NCBI GenBank assembly: GCA_002794735.1
Contig: NBAZ01000002.1
Span: 1,612,001-1,676,000 of the forward strand
DNA: 64,000 nucleotides
Source of the DNA: Pyrrhoderma lamaoense
Lineage: Eukaryota > Basidiomycota > Agaricomycetes > Hymenochaetales > Hymenochaetaceae
Reading direction: 5' to 3'
Shown here: piece after piece, positions 11,562-23,023 of the stretch
How the letters are laid out: each line of letters starts with the position of its first letter
Position numbering within the stretch: position 1 is the stretch's first letter
Position numbers and translations under genes: made by a program
The notes under the pieces: generated by a model
Told to the model about the DNA's origin: nothing
The model's input: the letters and a program-made list of their open reading frames with translations, nothing else
The model's database searches: none

Positions 11562-13947
11562 TTATATAATATATCTGAAGCCACTCCATAAATCGCCTTT
11601 CACCTTCCGTGCCTCCTCCACAGTATTGAAGCAGCCATTCTTGGCATCTCCGCCTTCTTGCCCAGTGATAACCTCGTCCCTTTCACCTCGATCCCGACGT
11701 TCATTCTCCTTTTGCAACATGTAACGATACACAATTGCGGAGACGTGACCAATCACTATATATGTAAGCGTTACACTGTGTCCTAGTGTGTAGTGCGGAG
11801 TATCGCGCGCGCGATACTATATAAAATTCAAGATCAGTATGAGCTTACTTAGTGTGTGATTCTAATCTAGGGCATACTATGTTTGAACTAATAATTCCGG
11901 TAAGATTTATTCTGCGAAACTGGTTATGTGAGGTCATGAAAACTATATCTTTAGACATACGTAGAGACCATCAGTGCCATTGAAATACTCTTTTTAAGTG
12001 CATTTTCGACATTATTTGATAGCCAAGTACTGTTACGCATAAGATTGTTAGCGAGCACTGTCAACTGCTCTCAAACGGAAACAAACAAACACGATATTGG
12101 CTGCCAAGGATGTTTGGCTTTCTAGTAAATTGACTTCAAAGTAGTTACGGGCTCGAAAACGTACGGACGTTAGCATATATTCCACTGGATGAATATCTGT
12201 CATCTGTACTCAAAAATACCATAGGAAATACTTACCATGCCGCCAGGTATACAGCAAAATATGATAGAGCAGGGCTTCTCGAAAATATAAGTATGATATA
12301 CGCTACCATAGCTTTTCAAGATAGGATTAATGATAAGGATGAAGTGCGTGTGAACAGGACGAACCGATACCGCTTAGTACTCTTCTGCCATGTCAGTTTT
12401 GTTTTCTCCATTTGTAATCAAAGACACACATGGCGTATATTCCCCTCCTTTTGGTACGGTCTGCTACATAACCTATTAAACATGTCGCGATGCATGCTAA
12501 GGAGTAAACGGGGACCGTCAACAAGTTTGCAAAATTTGCAGACTTGTTCTTGAAACCTACAACAGATGTGACTGTCAGCCAATGGTGGAAGGGGGAGTTG
12601 ATATGCAAAACACCAAACCAAGCTCGGATATAATACTAGGAAGAAAGAGCGAGAAGGAGTATATTGGTCCATCTGCTCCTAAGTATAGGCTTGTCAGTAA
12701 TCAAGTATACGATCGATAGACATAACTTATATGACAAAGTATTCCCATCCATGTCTTCCAATCAGTGAAGCTTTTCTTCACCTCAGACCATTGGAACTGC
12801 TCGCTTTTATTGGAAATTTGTCCATCTTCTCTTAACCTTTTGGTAGCAAGGCTACGTTCTGGCTCGGAAAGGAACCTTGCAGTCTCTGGATAATCTTGAA
12901 GTATGTAAAGCGAAAGAGTTCCCGCGAGAGTTGTGATTAGACCTTCCACTATAAAAATCCAGGCCCTGATTTCTACTAAGTGCACGCCTTGAACCAATTA
13001 TAACATTAAGTTACCAAGCCGGTTTGCCTCCCACTCCCTCCATATTCGAAATAGCTGCCTGTAAAGGGAATTAGAGCACATCACTATTAACAGATCCTGG
13101 ATGCAAACCGAAAAAAGCCCCCAAACGCCCCGGAAATGGCCACAGCAGAGTGAAATATTGCAAGTCGAAGCCCGAATTCAGTCCGTTTATACCAACTTGA
13201 AAAAAGAAAAAGTTCAGGTAAGATTATCATGGCGCATAATAATCCGTACAAACCAACAGAGATAATAAGCAGTGCCAGGATATTGACCTGCCTCAAATAC
13301 CCGAGCATCCAGCGTACAGCTATGCATGTATATGTCATCTTACTTATATTCAAAGCCATGATAACATTTACAAACCAAGAAGACCTCCGTAATTATGAAC
13401 AAGTCCTTGAACCGTCTGATATAACTGTCATAACCAAAGCAATTGATGAAGTATATGTAGCAATACCATCATTATTCCCCATGCGATCATAATTGCGGAC
13501 AACCATATTGCGGGACGAAAGTACTTCAAGCAGATATTAGCAGGTACCTATGATGGGTATCAGAGAGTTTGAACATCAGTATTGACCTCAAACTTTCCTC
13601 TAGTATGGAATATGGGATGAAGAAGATCGATAGGCATATCAAGTATTGTGTGTCCGAAATATGCAAATCTGCTTCCAATCCATACAGCTGCAAGACGGGT
13701 TTAGTCACAGAAGATTATAAAAGAATGTATGACATACCTTGGCATTTCCAATGCTAGATCTATCTAGGAAGCTTAGGACATATAGAAAGACTAGCCAAGG
13801 AAGTATTATCCAATCAACTTTGCGAAGAAGATGTTTTTCATTAATATCTCCTTCAGAGCCTCCATTAACAATGCAATCATGACTTTCGACTACTCTCTCA
13901 ATTATCTCGATCTCTTTCTTTTCTGTATCCTTGCTGCTGGGCGACAT
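11562..13947 (-). pseudogene. MFS transporter copy B, probably frameshifted
   Basis: Same family and exon order as copy A. The N-terminus MSPSSKDTEKKE at 13947 is followed by LLRKVDWIILPWLVFLYVLS, then DRSSIGNAKV and SWYKRTEFGLRLAIFHS, and EGVGGKPAW. WIFIVEGLITTLAGTLSLY, LQDYPETARFLSEPERS and DWKTWMG follow, then LTVPVYSLACIATCLIGY and a final exon at 11562-11756. The exon ending near 13110 has 20 nt from GCGTTT to the intron donor where copies A, C and D have 21, so the frame breaks at a run of C/A bases. The last 64 codons encode exactly the same protein as copy D although the rest of the two genes differs. Without the missing base the gene would be full length, so consensus error cannot be excluded. 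Confidence 0.75.
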
Positions 13948-15196
13948 CCTTGAGTCTGTGTGCTAGCTTGAGAGACTTGTACGTGGTTAGTTGTTATATA
14001 TCCACCTCTATACACTCCACATTAGTCCTGAATAGGTTCGACATCTTTCACCTGACAAGACACGAGGCTGAAAAAAGGGTTTAAATAGATTTTTGCTCAG
14101 ATAGAAGGCACGGTGATCGAGGATATAATATATATATACCACACAGCTAAGACTAATTATAGTAGAGTCACATAGCAAAACTAGATTAGAAAATAACGGA
14201 TCTAACCACTATCCAACTTAAAATGCTAGCAATTATCAGTGCTGCTTCCGAATGAACACAAATCAAGTAAATCACAATCAAATAATATATATATATATAT
14301 ATATATAGACTCTTTCTACGGATTTTATCTGTTCTCCACGAAGCAGAAACACATGTATCATGATAACTGAGATAAGAATACTATCAATGTTTAATTTAGA
14401 ATCTGAAGCCAGTTCGTAAGATCATCTATTTTGATGCCGGATCCTTTCATGGATCTGTAAATACCACTCTTATTACGTTTGTAGTTTTTGTTAGATATAT
14501 TCTCTGCAATTCTCTTTGGTAAATCAGATATGGAGTAGGACTAACTCATTTCACTTTTTATACACGCACTATTGAATCCATTTTTGAGGTACTACTGCAT
14601 TATAATCGAATCAAGTACTGCAATCGGGCCAGTGGCCATTAAATCAGGTACTAATCTGAGTTCAAACGAGATGATCTATCTTGTTCTTGAAGCGGGAACC
14701 ACAAGTAGTGTCGGTTAATAACAATTAAGAGGTCCGTATTAAGTAGTATACCAATGGCTCACCTATCAGACAAAAACATACACTAGATTGGTAAATGCAG
14801 CAGTACTATCAACTTATAAGTCCTGGGATTACTATTGGAAATAATGGCTGTGACAATGAACGAATTGAAAGGAGGTTGGCATCCTGAAGGATGTATATTG
14901 TGTGTGAAAAGCAGTATAAGGTGATAATAAAGAAGTCGTGTCGAGTCAGTATTAATATAAAGAGTAGGTTTAAGAATTCATCATCAACATATTGTAAACG
15001 AGCATTATCCGTAAGTTTACTGATAGAGGTATCCAATACTTGTTTCCATACATTATACTGTATACTCTTTGTGCACTGTTTTAATTGTAGTAAGTTAGGA
15101 AAGGTGATTCCTTTTGAACCAATAAAAAGAGCATAAACTATCACCTGTAAGGGTCAAAAAAGGAGAAACATTTAACCGAACGTTTCCTTTGGCGCA
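13948..15196. other. Spacer between copies B and C
   Basis: It contains the copy B upstream region (GGTTTAAATAGA at about 14080), an AT microsatellite at 14286-14308, and about 900 bp of AT-rich sequence without recognisable genes. A minus-strand open frame at 14809-15144 has no family-like features and is probably chance. Confidence 0.45.
14286..14308. repeat. AT dinucleotide microsatellite
   Basis: About eleven uninterrupted AT units in the spacer upstream of transporter copy B. Confidence 0.9.
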
Positions 15197-17599
15197 TTAT
15201 ATAATATATCTGAAGCCACCCCATAAATCGCCTTTCACCTTCCTTGCCTCCTCCACCGTATCAAAACAGCCGTTCTTGGCATCTCCGCCTTCTTGCCCAG
15301 TGATAACCTCGTCCCTTTCACCTCTATCCCGGCGCTTGTTCTCTCTTCTTAGCATATGACGATATATAATTGCGGTGGTATGCCCAACTACTATATATGA
15401 GAGCGTCACACTATGTCCCAGTGTGTAGGACGGAGCGTCGCGTGCGCGATACTATAATGATTTGGGTTAGTTATGTTCTCATAGACACAGGCTGACATAA
15501 GACACACTATATTTGACCCGATAATCCCAGTCAAGTTTACTCTGTGGTACTAACTGAACGGTGGCATCAGATTTAGTAATATGGGGCGTACATAGAAACC
15601 AACATTGCTATCGATATGCTCTTTTTAAGTGCCCCTTCGACATTGTTTGATAGCCATGTCCTGTATCACACGAAGAAAAAGTAGTCAGTGTAGACGGTTG
15701 ATCATACAGAAAAATAAACAAACATGACATTTGCTAAAAAGAGAGTGATGTCAGTAGGGAAAACATGATTTTGGGTGAGTTTGAAGACGCACGGACGTTA
15801 CTATACAGCCCACTTAGCAGATATCAGTTAGCTGTATGACTAAGACTCAAAAGGGATATTTACCATGCTGCTATATATACAGCAAAATATGAAAGAGCAG
15901 GTTTCCGCGATGCTAATAAAATGATATATGCTATCATGGCTTTACAAGAGAAGAATTCAATAAAAGATATAAAGTGCCTATAAGCAGAACGAACCAATAC
16001 CGCTTAGCCATCTTTCACTCTGTCAGCAATCTTCTTAGATTTTGCAATTAGTTGAAGAATTACATAGCAAATATGCCCCGTCTTCTTGTGTGGTCGCCAC
16101 GTAGCCTATTAAGCACGTTATAATACATGCCAAAAAGTACACAGGGACCGTTAATAGGTTTGCAAAGTTTGCAGACTTATTTTCAAATCCTAAACAACGG
16201 GCAATGTGTTTGGTGTATAATCTGGTAAGAATTTGACATATGCTACAACATACCGAGTCCCGATATGATAGTGGGCAAAAAGAGGGAAAAGGCAAATATG
16301 GGTCCTTCTGCACCTAAGTATAAGCTTGTCAAGACACAAGTATACTGGCATAAAGTATATGACTCATATGACAAAGTATCGCCACCCATGTCTTCCAATC
16401 TTTGAAACTTTTCTTTACCTCAGACCAGCGGAACGGTTCGCTTTCATTGGACGCTTTCCCGTCTTCTATAAGCCTTCTTGTAGCAAGCTTGCGTTCCGAC
16501 TCCGAAAGAAATCTTGCAGTTTCTGGGTACTCCTGAAGGACGTAAAAGGAAAGAATGCCAGCGACAACTGTGATAAGCCCCTCTATAATGAAGATCCAGG
16601 CCCTAAAAGAACTTTAGACGAGAAATCCATAGTAGATATTAGTATATCAGTTATTTACCAAGCCGGTTTGCCTCCTACTCCATCCAATTTGGAAATAGCT
16701 GCCTGTAGAGAAAATCAGAGCAGGCCACTAGAATCAAGACGGCGGATAATAACAGAAAGGAGTCCACTAAATGCTCCAGCTATAGCCGAAGTGGAATGGA
16801 ATATTGCGAGGCGGAGTCCAAACTCATTTCGTTTATACCAGCTAGGAGAGAGCGAAATAAATACAAGAGCTAGATCGGGAGTAGTATTGGACTCACCAAC
16901 ATAAATAATAGGCAGTACCAGGATATTGTCCTGCCTCAAATATCCCAAGCATCAAGCGTAACACTATATGCATGTAAGCTACCTTGCTAGCCTTTTTAGT
17001 ATGTTGGACAAACCCAGTAGACCGCCAAAGTTATGGGCGATTCCTTGAAGCGTCTGCCATGCCTATTATCAGAGATTACGCTAAGTGGGGTAAAATATAC
17101 ACTGAAATACCATCACAATCCCCAAAGTGTCACGATCGAGGACAACCAGATATTTGGATGAAGATGTTTCAAACAGATATTAGCAGGGACCTATGGTACG
17201 CATTAATCAGTGGAAATATCAGTGAGGCTATTATACTTTCCTCTAGAAAAGAGTATGGGATAAAAAATACTGATAGGCATATAAGATACTGTGTATCCGA
17301 GATATGCAAGTCAGCTTCTAATCCATACAGCTACAAATCATTTTAGCTCGTGTTTTGATCTTGATCTTGTAATGTGTCTGCCACACCTTGGCATTACCGA
17401 TACTAGTTCTATCTAGGGAGCTGAGGACATAAAGAAAAATGAGCCAAGGGAGTAATACCCAATCAACTTTGCGGAGGAGACGTTTCTCCCTAAGATCATC
17501 AGGATATCCATTGACACTGCTCTCATGACTCCCTACTACGTTAACATCTTCAAGTGAGCCGACCTTTTTTTCTGCTGAGTCCTTGCTACTCGGTAACAT
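15197..17599 (-). pseudogene. MFS transporter copy C, probably frameshifted
   Basis: Same permease family. I place the start at the ATG at 17599 (MLPSSKDSAEKK), since it aligns with the starts of copies B and D; the frame is open to 17656 but without similarity. Blocks seen: LLRKVDWVLLPWLIFLYVLS, DRTSIGNAKV, SWYKRNEFGLRLAIFHS, LQEYPETARF, and a last exon RRENKRRDRGERDEVITGQE ending GDLWGGFRYII at 15197. At about 16095 the conserved GYVAD..RRRG block has lost one base relative to copy B (44 against 45 nt), which throws the following exon out of frame. It is otherwise well preserved and closest to copies B and D. Possible causes are recent inactivation or a consensus error. Confidence 0.72.
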
Positions 17600-18174
17600 C
17601 GCTGAGGGCAAGTGCTGATTTGAGAGATATAAGGCGATTTTACTATACATACACATATATATTCATAGGCACTCATTTCGTATATTCACCGCCTTAAATA
17701 GATCAGTCAACTGATAGGCCGAATACTATAAATCTCACTTGGTGCCTTTCATCTGAAAAGCCGCGAGGTTAAGAAGAGTGACAGAAATAGTCTTCTACTC
17801 GATAGAAGCTCACCCATATGGGCCTATCACCACAATAGAGGCTAAGAATAGCCATGTCGCAGGGTTATGTTGCACACGCTAGGAAAGAAATCATCTCTCC
17901 GTGCCGGCAGGAGAGGCGGATCTATTATGTATGTGCTGTTTTTTTGTCTATGCACACAAATAGGGAAACAGAGTTACTAAACTATCTCCGCTTGTGAAAT
18001 AAGCTCACTCCCGCTATAGATGTACATGTACGTTAAGTATCATCCATTTTATCCATGAGCCCATGTACGTTCATATTTAACACAAAAAAATCTCATTTAA
18101 TATCTAAAGCACTCTCACGCACAGGACATATCTATCCTTCCTAGTCCTTTAGTATTAGCACGGTTTCATTGGTG
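17600..18174. other. Spacer between copy C start and the LTR element
   Basis: It contains the copy C upstream region, with CCTTAAATAGATC at about 17692. No gene is seen. Confidence 0.4.
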
Positions 18175-19913
18175 CCGTTTGTTACGGTTTCCTTAAAACT
18201 AAGAGATCAGCGCGATCTGCAACCCTTAGTAATAGAGGATCGATAACCCAGATAAAGTAACTCTAATCTTTTCGCCAAAAGGGGTGGGCTAGCAGTGTGC
18301 TGAGTAGTTGATCAGACTAAATAGACACCTAGTCCGGTTAAAGCTAACGAGCAGTTGGTGCTTCTTCAAGGTAGGGGGTCTCGAAGTCGTCGTGCCAAGT
18401 GCCGAGGACACTACAAGTAGATTGTGACAAAGAGGTAATCACGCGAGGTGTCGACCAAGGTATTGATTCAACCTAAACGATGTCGATGCAATAACTCGTA
18501 GTACGATAACGTGGTCCTTCTTGGAGAGTATAGAAGTAGTCTCCTCACTGTACAGCGATAGAGAACAAGTAACGATGTTAGAGAAAGCTAGATGTTCTAC
18601 CACAATACAGATACCCTTAAAGCAACACCTTTGCCAGCTAACGACAATCTTGACTGAGCGCAGGTATTGTACTTCAAGTGTAGTTATAACTTGTTACCGT
18701 TTTACGGCTATAAGTGAGTCTGAACAATCTACTCTACGATGTCCAAAAGTCCTGCTTTTATAGCCTTCATCAACACCCATTATACCATGGGTATTCCTTT
18801 ATCCTAACCATAACCTTAAGGGCACTTGCTCCACAAGTCCCTGAAGACCCTGTGTATCCCACACATGTCTGAACCCTTATTGTCCCTGCTCCGCAGTCCA
18901 TACAATCGCATTACTCCCTGAGACCCTGAGACCCTTAGATCTGATCTAGAGAGATTCCCAATCTCCTGTCCCTGAGTTAGGGTCCACTGCCCTGAACCCT
19001 AGATAACCCCAATTGTGGCTGAAGCGTGTTGTACGTTCACTCCACAAAGACCCTGAATGGTCCGTGCCGACCCAGCAGGCCACACGTTGTTCGGCATTGA
19101 AGTATTGGTGATATCCCCACCGTATGTATCCAGGCACATCAATTAACTTGAGATGATTGTAGACTTTCCTTGGTAGCTGACGGAGTAAGAGTATTCCCCA
19201 TTCTGGGGGGTCCCGTGGTACCACTTGATAGTGAACCACACTACTGCTGCACTGTTCATCGTGCTGGTGTCCAGTATGCTCCATATTCGTTAAGACAACA
19301 ATCTTGACTTGACCCCAGACCTTTTCTTTCCTTTTTATCTCCAAGATTGTAACGTAGTGAAAGGTCCAAACATCTTGTTCCCAATGAGGGAATTCTCGAG
19401 TAGAATCGTCTGTCCAGTACTTCTGTACTTGTACTGTAAACTCGGTAGCATCCACTCCCATCTCGAAGAGAGTCGTCCAAGTGATCCTATAGAGGTCCGA
19501 TTGTAACGAATACGTCTTCTTGCAATTGATACACCCTACCCTGGTCTGGTACCAGGGGACTCGTTCCACCTGACTGTGTACTTGAGATTCGCTAGTTCGT
19601 TCTGCTTCATGCACTGCTATACGAACACCTACGTCTCCTGTAGGATTTGGTAAGGCCCTAGTTTCTGACCTTTGCCGTGATTCTATCCAACCACGGACTT
19701 GATCCAGCAATGGCTCTGCTGGCTGCGCATGTAGTCGTTCAAACACCGCAGGCCTTTCTTCATCTTGAGAGAGGACTTCCCTGTGTGACATGGCTGAGTT
19801 TGCTATTGTTCGTAATAGGCAGGATTTGCAGCTTCCTATATTCGGTTTGTGTTTGATCTCCGACCTAGCCGATGATCCGCGAATCTTCAAACCTCCAATC
19901 CCGTAACACCGTT
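18175..19913. mobile_element. Solo LTR-like element with 5-bp target duplication
   Basis: The element spans 18180-19908 (1729 bp). It begins TGTTACGG and ends CCGTAACA, an 8-bp inverted terminal repeat of the TG..CA type typical of Ty3/gypsy LTRs. The five bases CCGTT occur directly before (18175-18179) and directly after it (19909-19913), the expected 5-bp target-site duplication of LTR-retrotransposon integrase. No second copy of the ends, no gag/pol and no primer-binding site is seen, so a solo LTR left by recombination between two LTRs is the simplest reading. On the minus strand a TATA-like CTATAAAAGC lies at 18754-18763. The base composition is more GC-rich than the surrounding spacers. 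It sits between transporter copies C and D. Confidence 0.72.
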
Positions 19914-19968
19914 CTCGACATGTCCGCCATGACCCTGCCTGGTCATTACTAATATCAGCTGATAGCAT
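18946..19968 (-). CDS. Long open frame carried by the LTR-like element
   Basis: A single uninterrupted minus-strand frame of 340 codons. The first 20 or so codons lie outside the element boundary at 19908; an internal ATG at 19791 (MSHREVLSQDEERP) would give a 281-residue protein wholly inside it. No known domain is recognised. There are two CxxC pairs (CKSC, and CINC in the middle), many Trp and Tyr residues, and no signal peptide or membrane helix. A chance frame this long is unlikely in sequence of this composition, but it has no homologue that I recognise. It lies upstream of the minus-strand TATA-like box, that is, in what would be U3 if the element is oriented that way. Confidence 0.4.
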   Translation of the reverse strand: MLSADISNDQAGSWRTCRERCYGIGGLKIRGSSARSEIKHKPNIGSCKSCLLRTIANSAMSHREVLSQDEERPAVFERLHAQPAEPLLDQVRGWIESRQRSETRALPNPTGDVGVRIAVHEAERTSESQVHSQVERVPWYQTRVGCINCKKTYSLQSDLYRITWTTLFEMGVDATEFTVQVQKYWTDDSTREFPHWEQDVWTFHYVTILEIKRKEKVWGQVKIVVLTNMEHTGHQHDEQCSSSVVHYQVVPRDPPEWGILLLRQLPRKVYNHLKLIDVPGYIRWGYHQYFNAEQRVACWVGTDHSGSLWSERTTRFSHNWGYLGFRAVDPNSGTGDWESL

Positions 19969-20157
19969 TCGTGGTTGATTTTATATGACTTGTTATCTGA
20001 AATAAATCTTGATAAGATGAACTTGGGTGCCGACTCAAAACAACCCCTTGTATTTATCTCTACCGTACCTCCTCCCTAGCTTAGGACATCTTTTTCAAGT
20101 TCTCGGGCTCAGTAGTGACTTGAGAGCCGAAGTTTATGTAACGGGCACCGGTACACA
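19914..20157. other. Spacer between the LTR element and copy D 3' end
   Basis: Short non-coding spacer on the copy D side of the insertion; it should hold the copy D 3' untranslated region. Confidence 0.4.
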
Positions 20158-22550
20158 TTATATAATATATCTGAAGCCACTCCATAAATCGCCTTTCACC
20201 TTCCTTGCCTCCTCCACAGTATTGAAGCAGCCATTCTTGGCATCTCCGCCTTCTTGCCCAGTGATAACCTCGTCCCTTTCACCTCGATCTCGACGTTCAT
20301 TCTCCTTCTGCAACATGTAACGATACACAATTGCGGAGACGTGACCAATCACTATATATGTAAGCGTTACGCTGTGTCCTAGTGTGTAGTGCGGAGCCTC
20401 GCGTGCGCGATACTATACGTATCTTTGGGTTAGCTACGCTTATTGATTAGAGATTGATCTGGAACACACTATATTTGTGCTGATGATTCCGGTTATGTTT
20501 ATTCTATAGAACTAGTTAAGCAGAAGCGAAAATATTAGTTTCATAGGCATACACAGAGATCATCAGAGCCATTGAGATACTCTTTTTAAGAGCACCTTCG
20601 ATATTATTTGATAGCCAGGTCCTGTAACAAGTGTCACAATCAGCGCGTGTATTTTTTGACTCAAGATAAAATGCACAAACACGATATTTGCTACCAGAGA
20701 TAGATGAGCTTGTGATAAACTTATTTTAGAGCAGTATAGACATTGCACGTACGGACGTTAGCATATATTCCACTTAGAGAACATCAATTAGTTGCTTTTG
20801 AAAGTTCCAAAAGAAAGATTTACCAAGCTGCCAGATATACGGCAAAATAGGATAATGCTGAACTCCTCGACACTAGTAATATGATATATGCTATCATAGC
20901 TAACCGGAAATTTCAAAAAAGGAGAGCACTGTGCTTGAAAATAGGGCATACCAATACCGCTTAGAGCTCTTTAATCACGTCAGCTATATGCAAATATATA
21001 TATGACATAGCCAAGTATTTACATGGAGTATATTCCCCTTCGTTTTGTACGGTCTGCAATGTAACCTGTGGAGCATGTTACACTCCATGCGAAAATGTAC
21101 ACAGGACTGTCAACAGATTTGCGAATTCTGGAGATTTGTTCTTAAAACCTATGATAGAAAGTAGGATGTTCAATCAGAAGTCAGTAAGCGGTAGCCTAGT
21201 ATCGAACAAACCGAGCTCCGATATGATACTAGGTAGAAAGAGTGAAAAAGAAAATGTAGGTCCTTCTGAGCCTAAGTATAGGTTTGTCAAGACATTAATA
21301 TTTAATCGACAGAAATATGACTTATATAGCAAAGTATCGCAGCCCATGTCTTCCAATCTTTGCAACCTTTCTTTACCTCGGACCAATGGAACTTCTCGCT
21401 CTGGTTGGACGCTTTCCGTCTTCTATAAGCCTTCTTGTAGCAAGCTTGCGTTCCGACTCCGAAAGGAATCTTGCAGTCTCTGGTACTCCTGGAGGACGTA
21501 GAAGGAAAGGTGCCAGCGACAACTGTGATAAGCCCTTCTATAATAAAGATCCAGGCCCTAAACTATCTTTAGACGAGAAATCCATTACAGACACAAGTAT
21601 AACAGTCATCTACCAAGCTGGTTTGCCTCCGATTCCGTCCATTTTGGCGATAGCTGCCTGTGGATATAGTTAGATCAAGCCATTGAAATCAAGATAGTAA
21701 ATACTAACAGCTAAAAGTCCACCACATGCTCCAGATATGGCTGAAGCAGAATGGAATATTGCGAGTCGAAGTCCAAATTCATATCGTTTGTACCAGCTAG
21801 TGAGGAGTGAGAAGTTTGCAAGAAACTTGCGAGTTTTAAATCTACTAACCAACACAGATAATAGGCGGTACCAGGATATTTTCCCGCTTCAAAAACACCA
21901 AGCATCAAGCGTAACACTAGGAAAGTATTAGCCGCCTCGATCACTTTAAAAAAAAAGAATCAACAAACCCAGCAGACCGCCGAAGTTGTGGGCAATCCCA
22001 TGAAGCGTCTGTAGCAGTAACTTTCATAACCTATACCAACGAGGATAAACAACGTGCACTAGTACCATCATTATACCCCAAAGTGTTACAATCGAGGACA
22101 GCCAGATATTAGGTCGAATATGCTTCAAACAGATATTAGCAGGGACCTGTAATACGTATTAGTTATTGAGAAAATTAGTATAGGCACTTTACTTTCCTCT
22201 AAAAGAGAGTACGGGATGAAGAATATTGATAGGCATATCAAATACTGCGTATCTGTTATATGCAAGTCGGCCTCTAATCCATATAGCTGCAATCCATGTT
22301 CAATTCAAAAGTTGACTTTGGGCAGTGTACGACACACCTTGGCGTTCCCTATGCTAGATCTATCTATGGAGCTGAACAGAAAGAGGAAAATAACCCAAGG
22401 AAGTATGACCCAATCTACTTTACGGAGAAGACGTTTTTCACTAAGATCATCAGAAGATTCGTTGACACTGCTCTGTTGACTTGCTACCACGTTTACTTCC
22501 TCAAACAAATCGACCTTTTTCTCCTTGAAATCGTTGCTGTTTGATAACAT
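20158..22550 (-). pseudogene. MFS transporter copy D, frameshifted
   Basis: Same permease family. It starts MLSNSNDFKEKK at 22550, followed by LLRKVDWVILPWVIFLFLFS and DRSSIGNAKV. In the block corresponding to SFYVLQEYPETARF it lacks two single bases relative to copies B and C, at about 21482 (GG for GGG) and about 21510, giving a net shift of two and destroying the frame. Other exons still read well (SWYKRYEFGLRLAIFHS, ISGACGG). The last exon, 20158-20352, encodes exactly the same 64 residues as copy B, ending GDLWSGFRYII, and also matches it closely beyond the exon up to about 20415. Confidence 0.78.
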
Positions 22551-23023
22551 CGCTGAGTGTTGATGCAGATCTGAGAGATTTGGAATGGTTCTACTATATC
22601 AACCGATTTCAAGTACTATATATTCATAGCTTAAAATAGATATTTTAAGTGATTCGCTATAAGTATTCTTTCGTAACTCTCACCTGACAAACTACGAACT
22701 TGAGAAGAGGAACGGAAAAATCTTTACGCTCGGATGGAAGGAGTAATGCTCACAAATATGGGCTTTTTATCACAATAGAGACTAAGTATAGCTGAGTTGC
22801 TTACTTAGATCATCTTGCCAGAGAAGAAATCATTCAATCGCTGGCCGATCTTACCGTGCCGTTAAGCATGGGATCTCAAAAATACTGGATGAGAAGGTAC
22901 AAGAAATCAGCAAATCTTCTTATAAACTATATTCAATTCCACTATACAATCTTTATCTGCGTAATCCATGAACCAAGAATATGTACCAAAATTTAATGAT
23001 TGAAACAAGATCGCCGCTAAGGG
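22551..23023. other. Spacer between copies D and E
   Basis: About 470 bp with the copy D upstream region and the copy E 3' end. No gene is seen. Confidence 0.4.

Noticed and set aside
14809..15144. 111-codon minus-strand frame in the spacer between copies B and C
   Set aside because: No domain, no splice context and no counterpart in the other spacers; likely chance in AT-rich DNA.
16326..16904. 192-codon plus-strand open frame inside copy C
   Set aside because: It runs antisense over well-recognised permease exons on the minus strand and has no family similarity of its own; it is a shadow frame.
18180..19908. Cut-and-paste DNA transposon reading of the 1.73-kb insertion
   Set aside because: The inverted ends match for only 8 bp, the TG..CA ends and 5-bp target duplication fit LTR integrase, and no transposase motif is seen.
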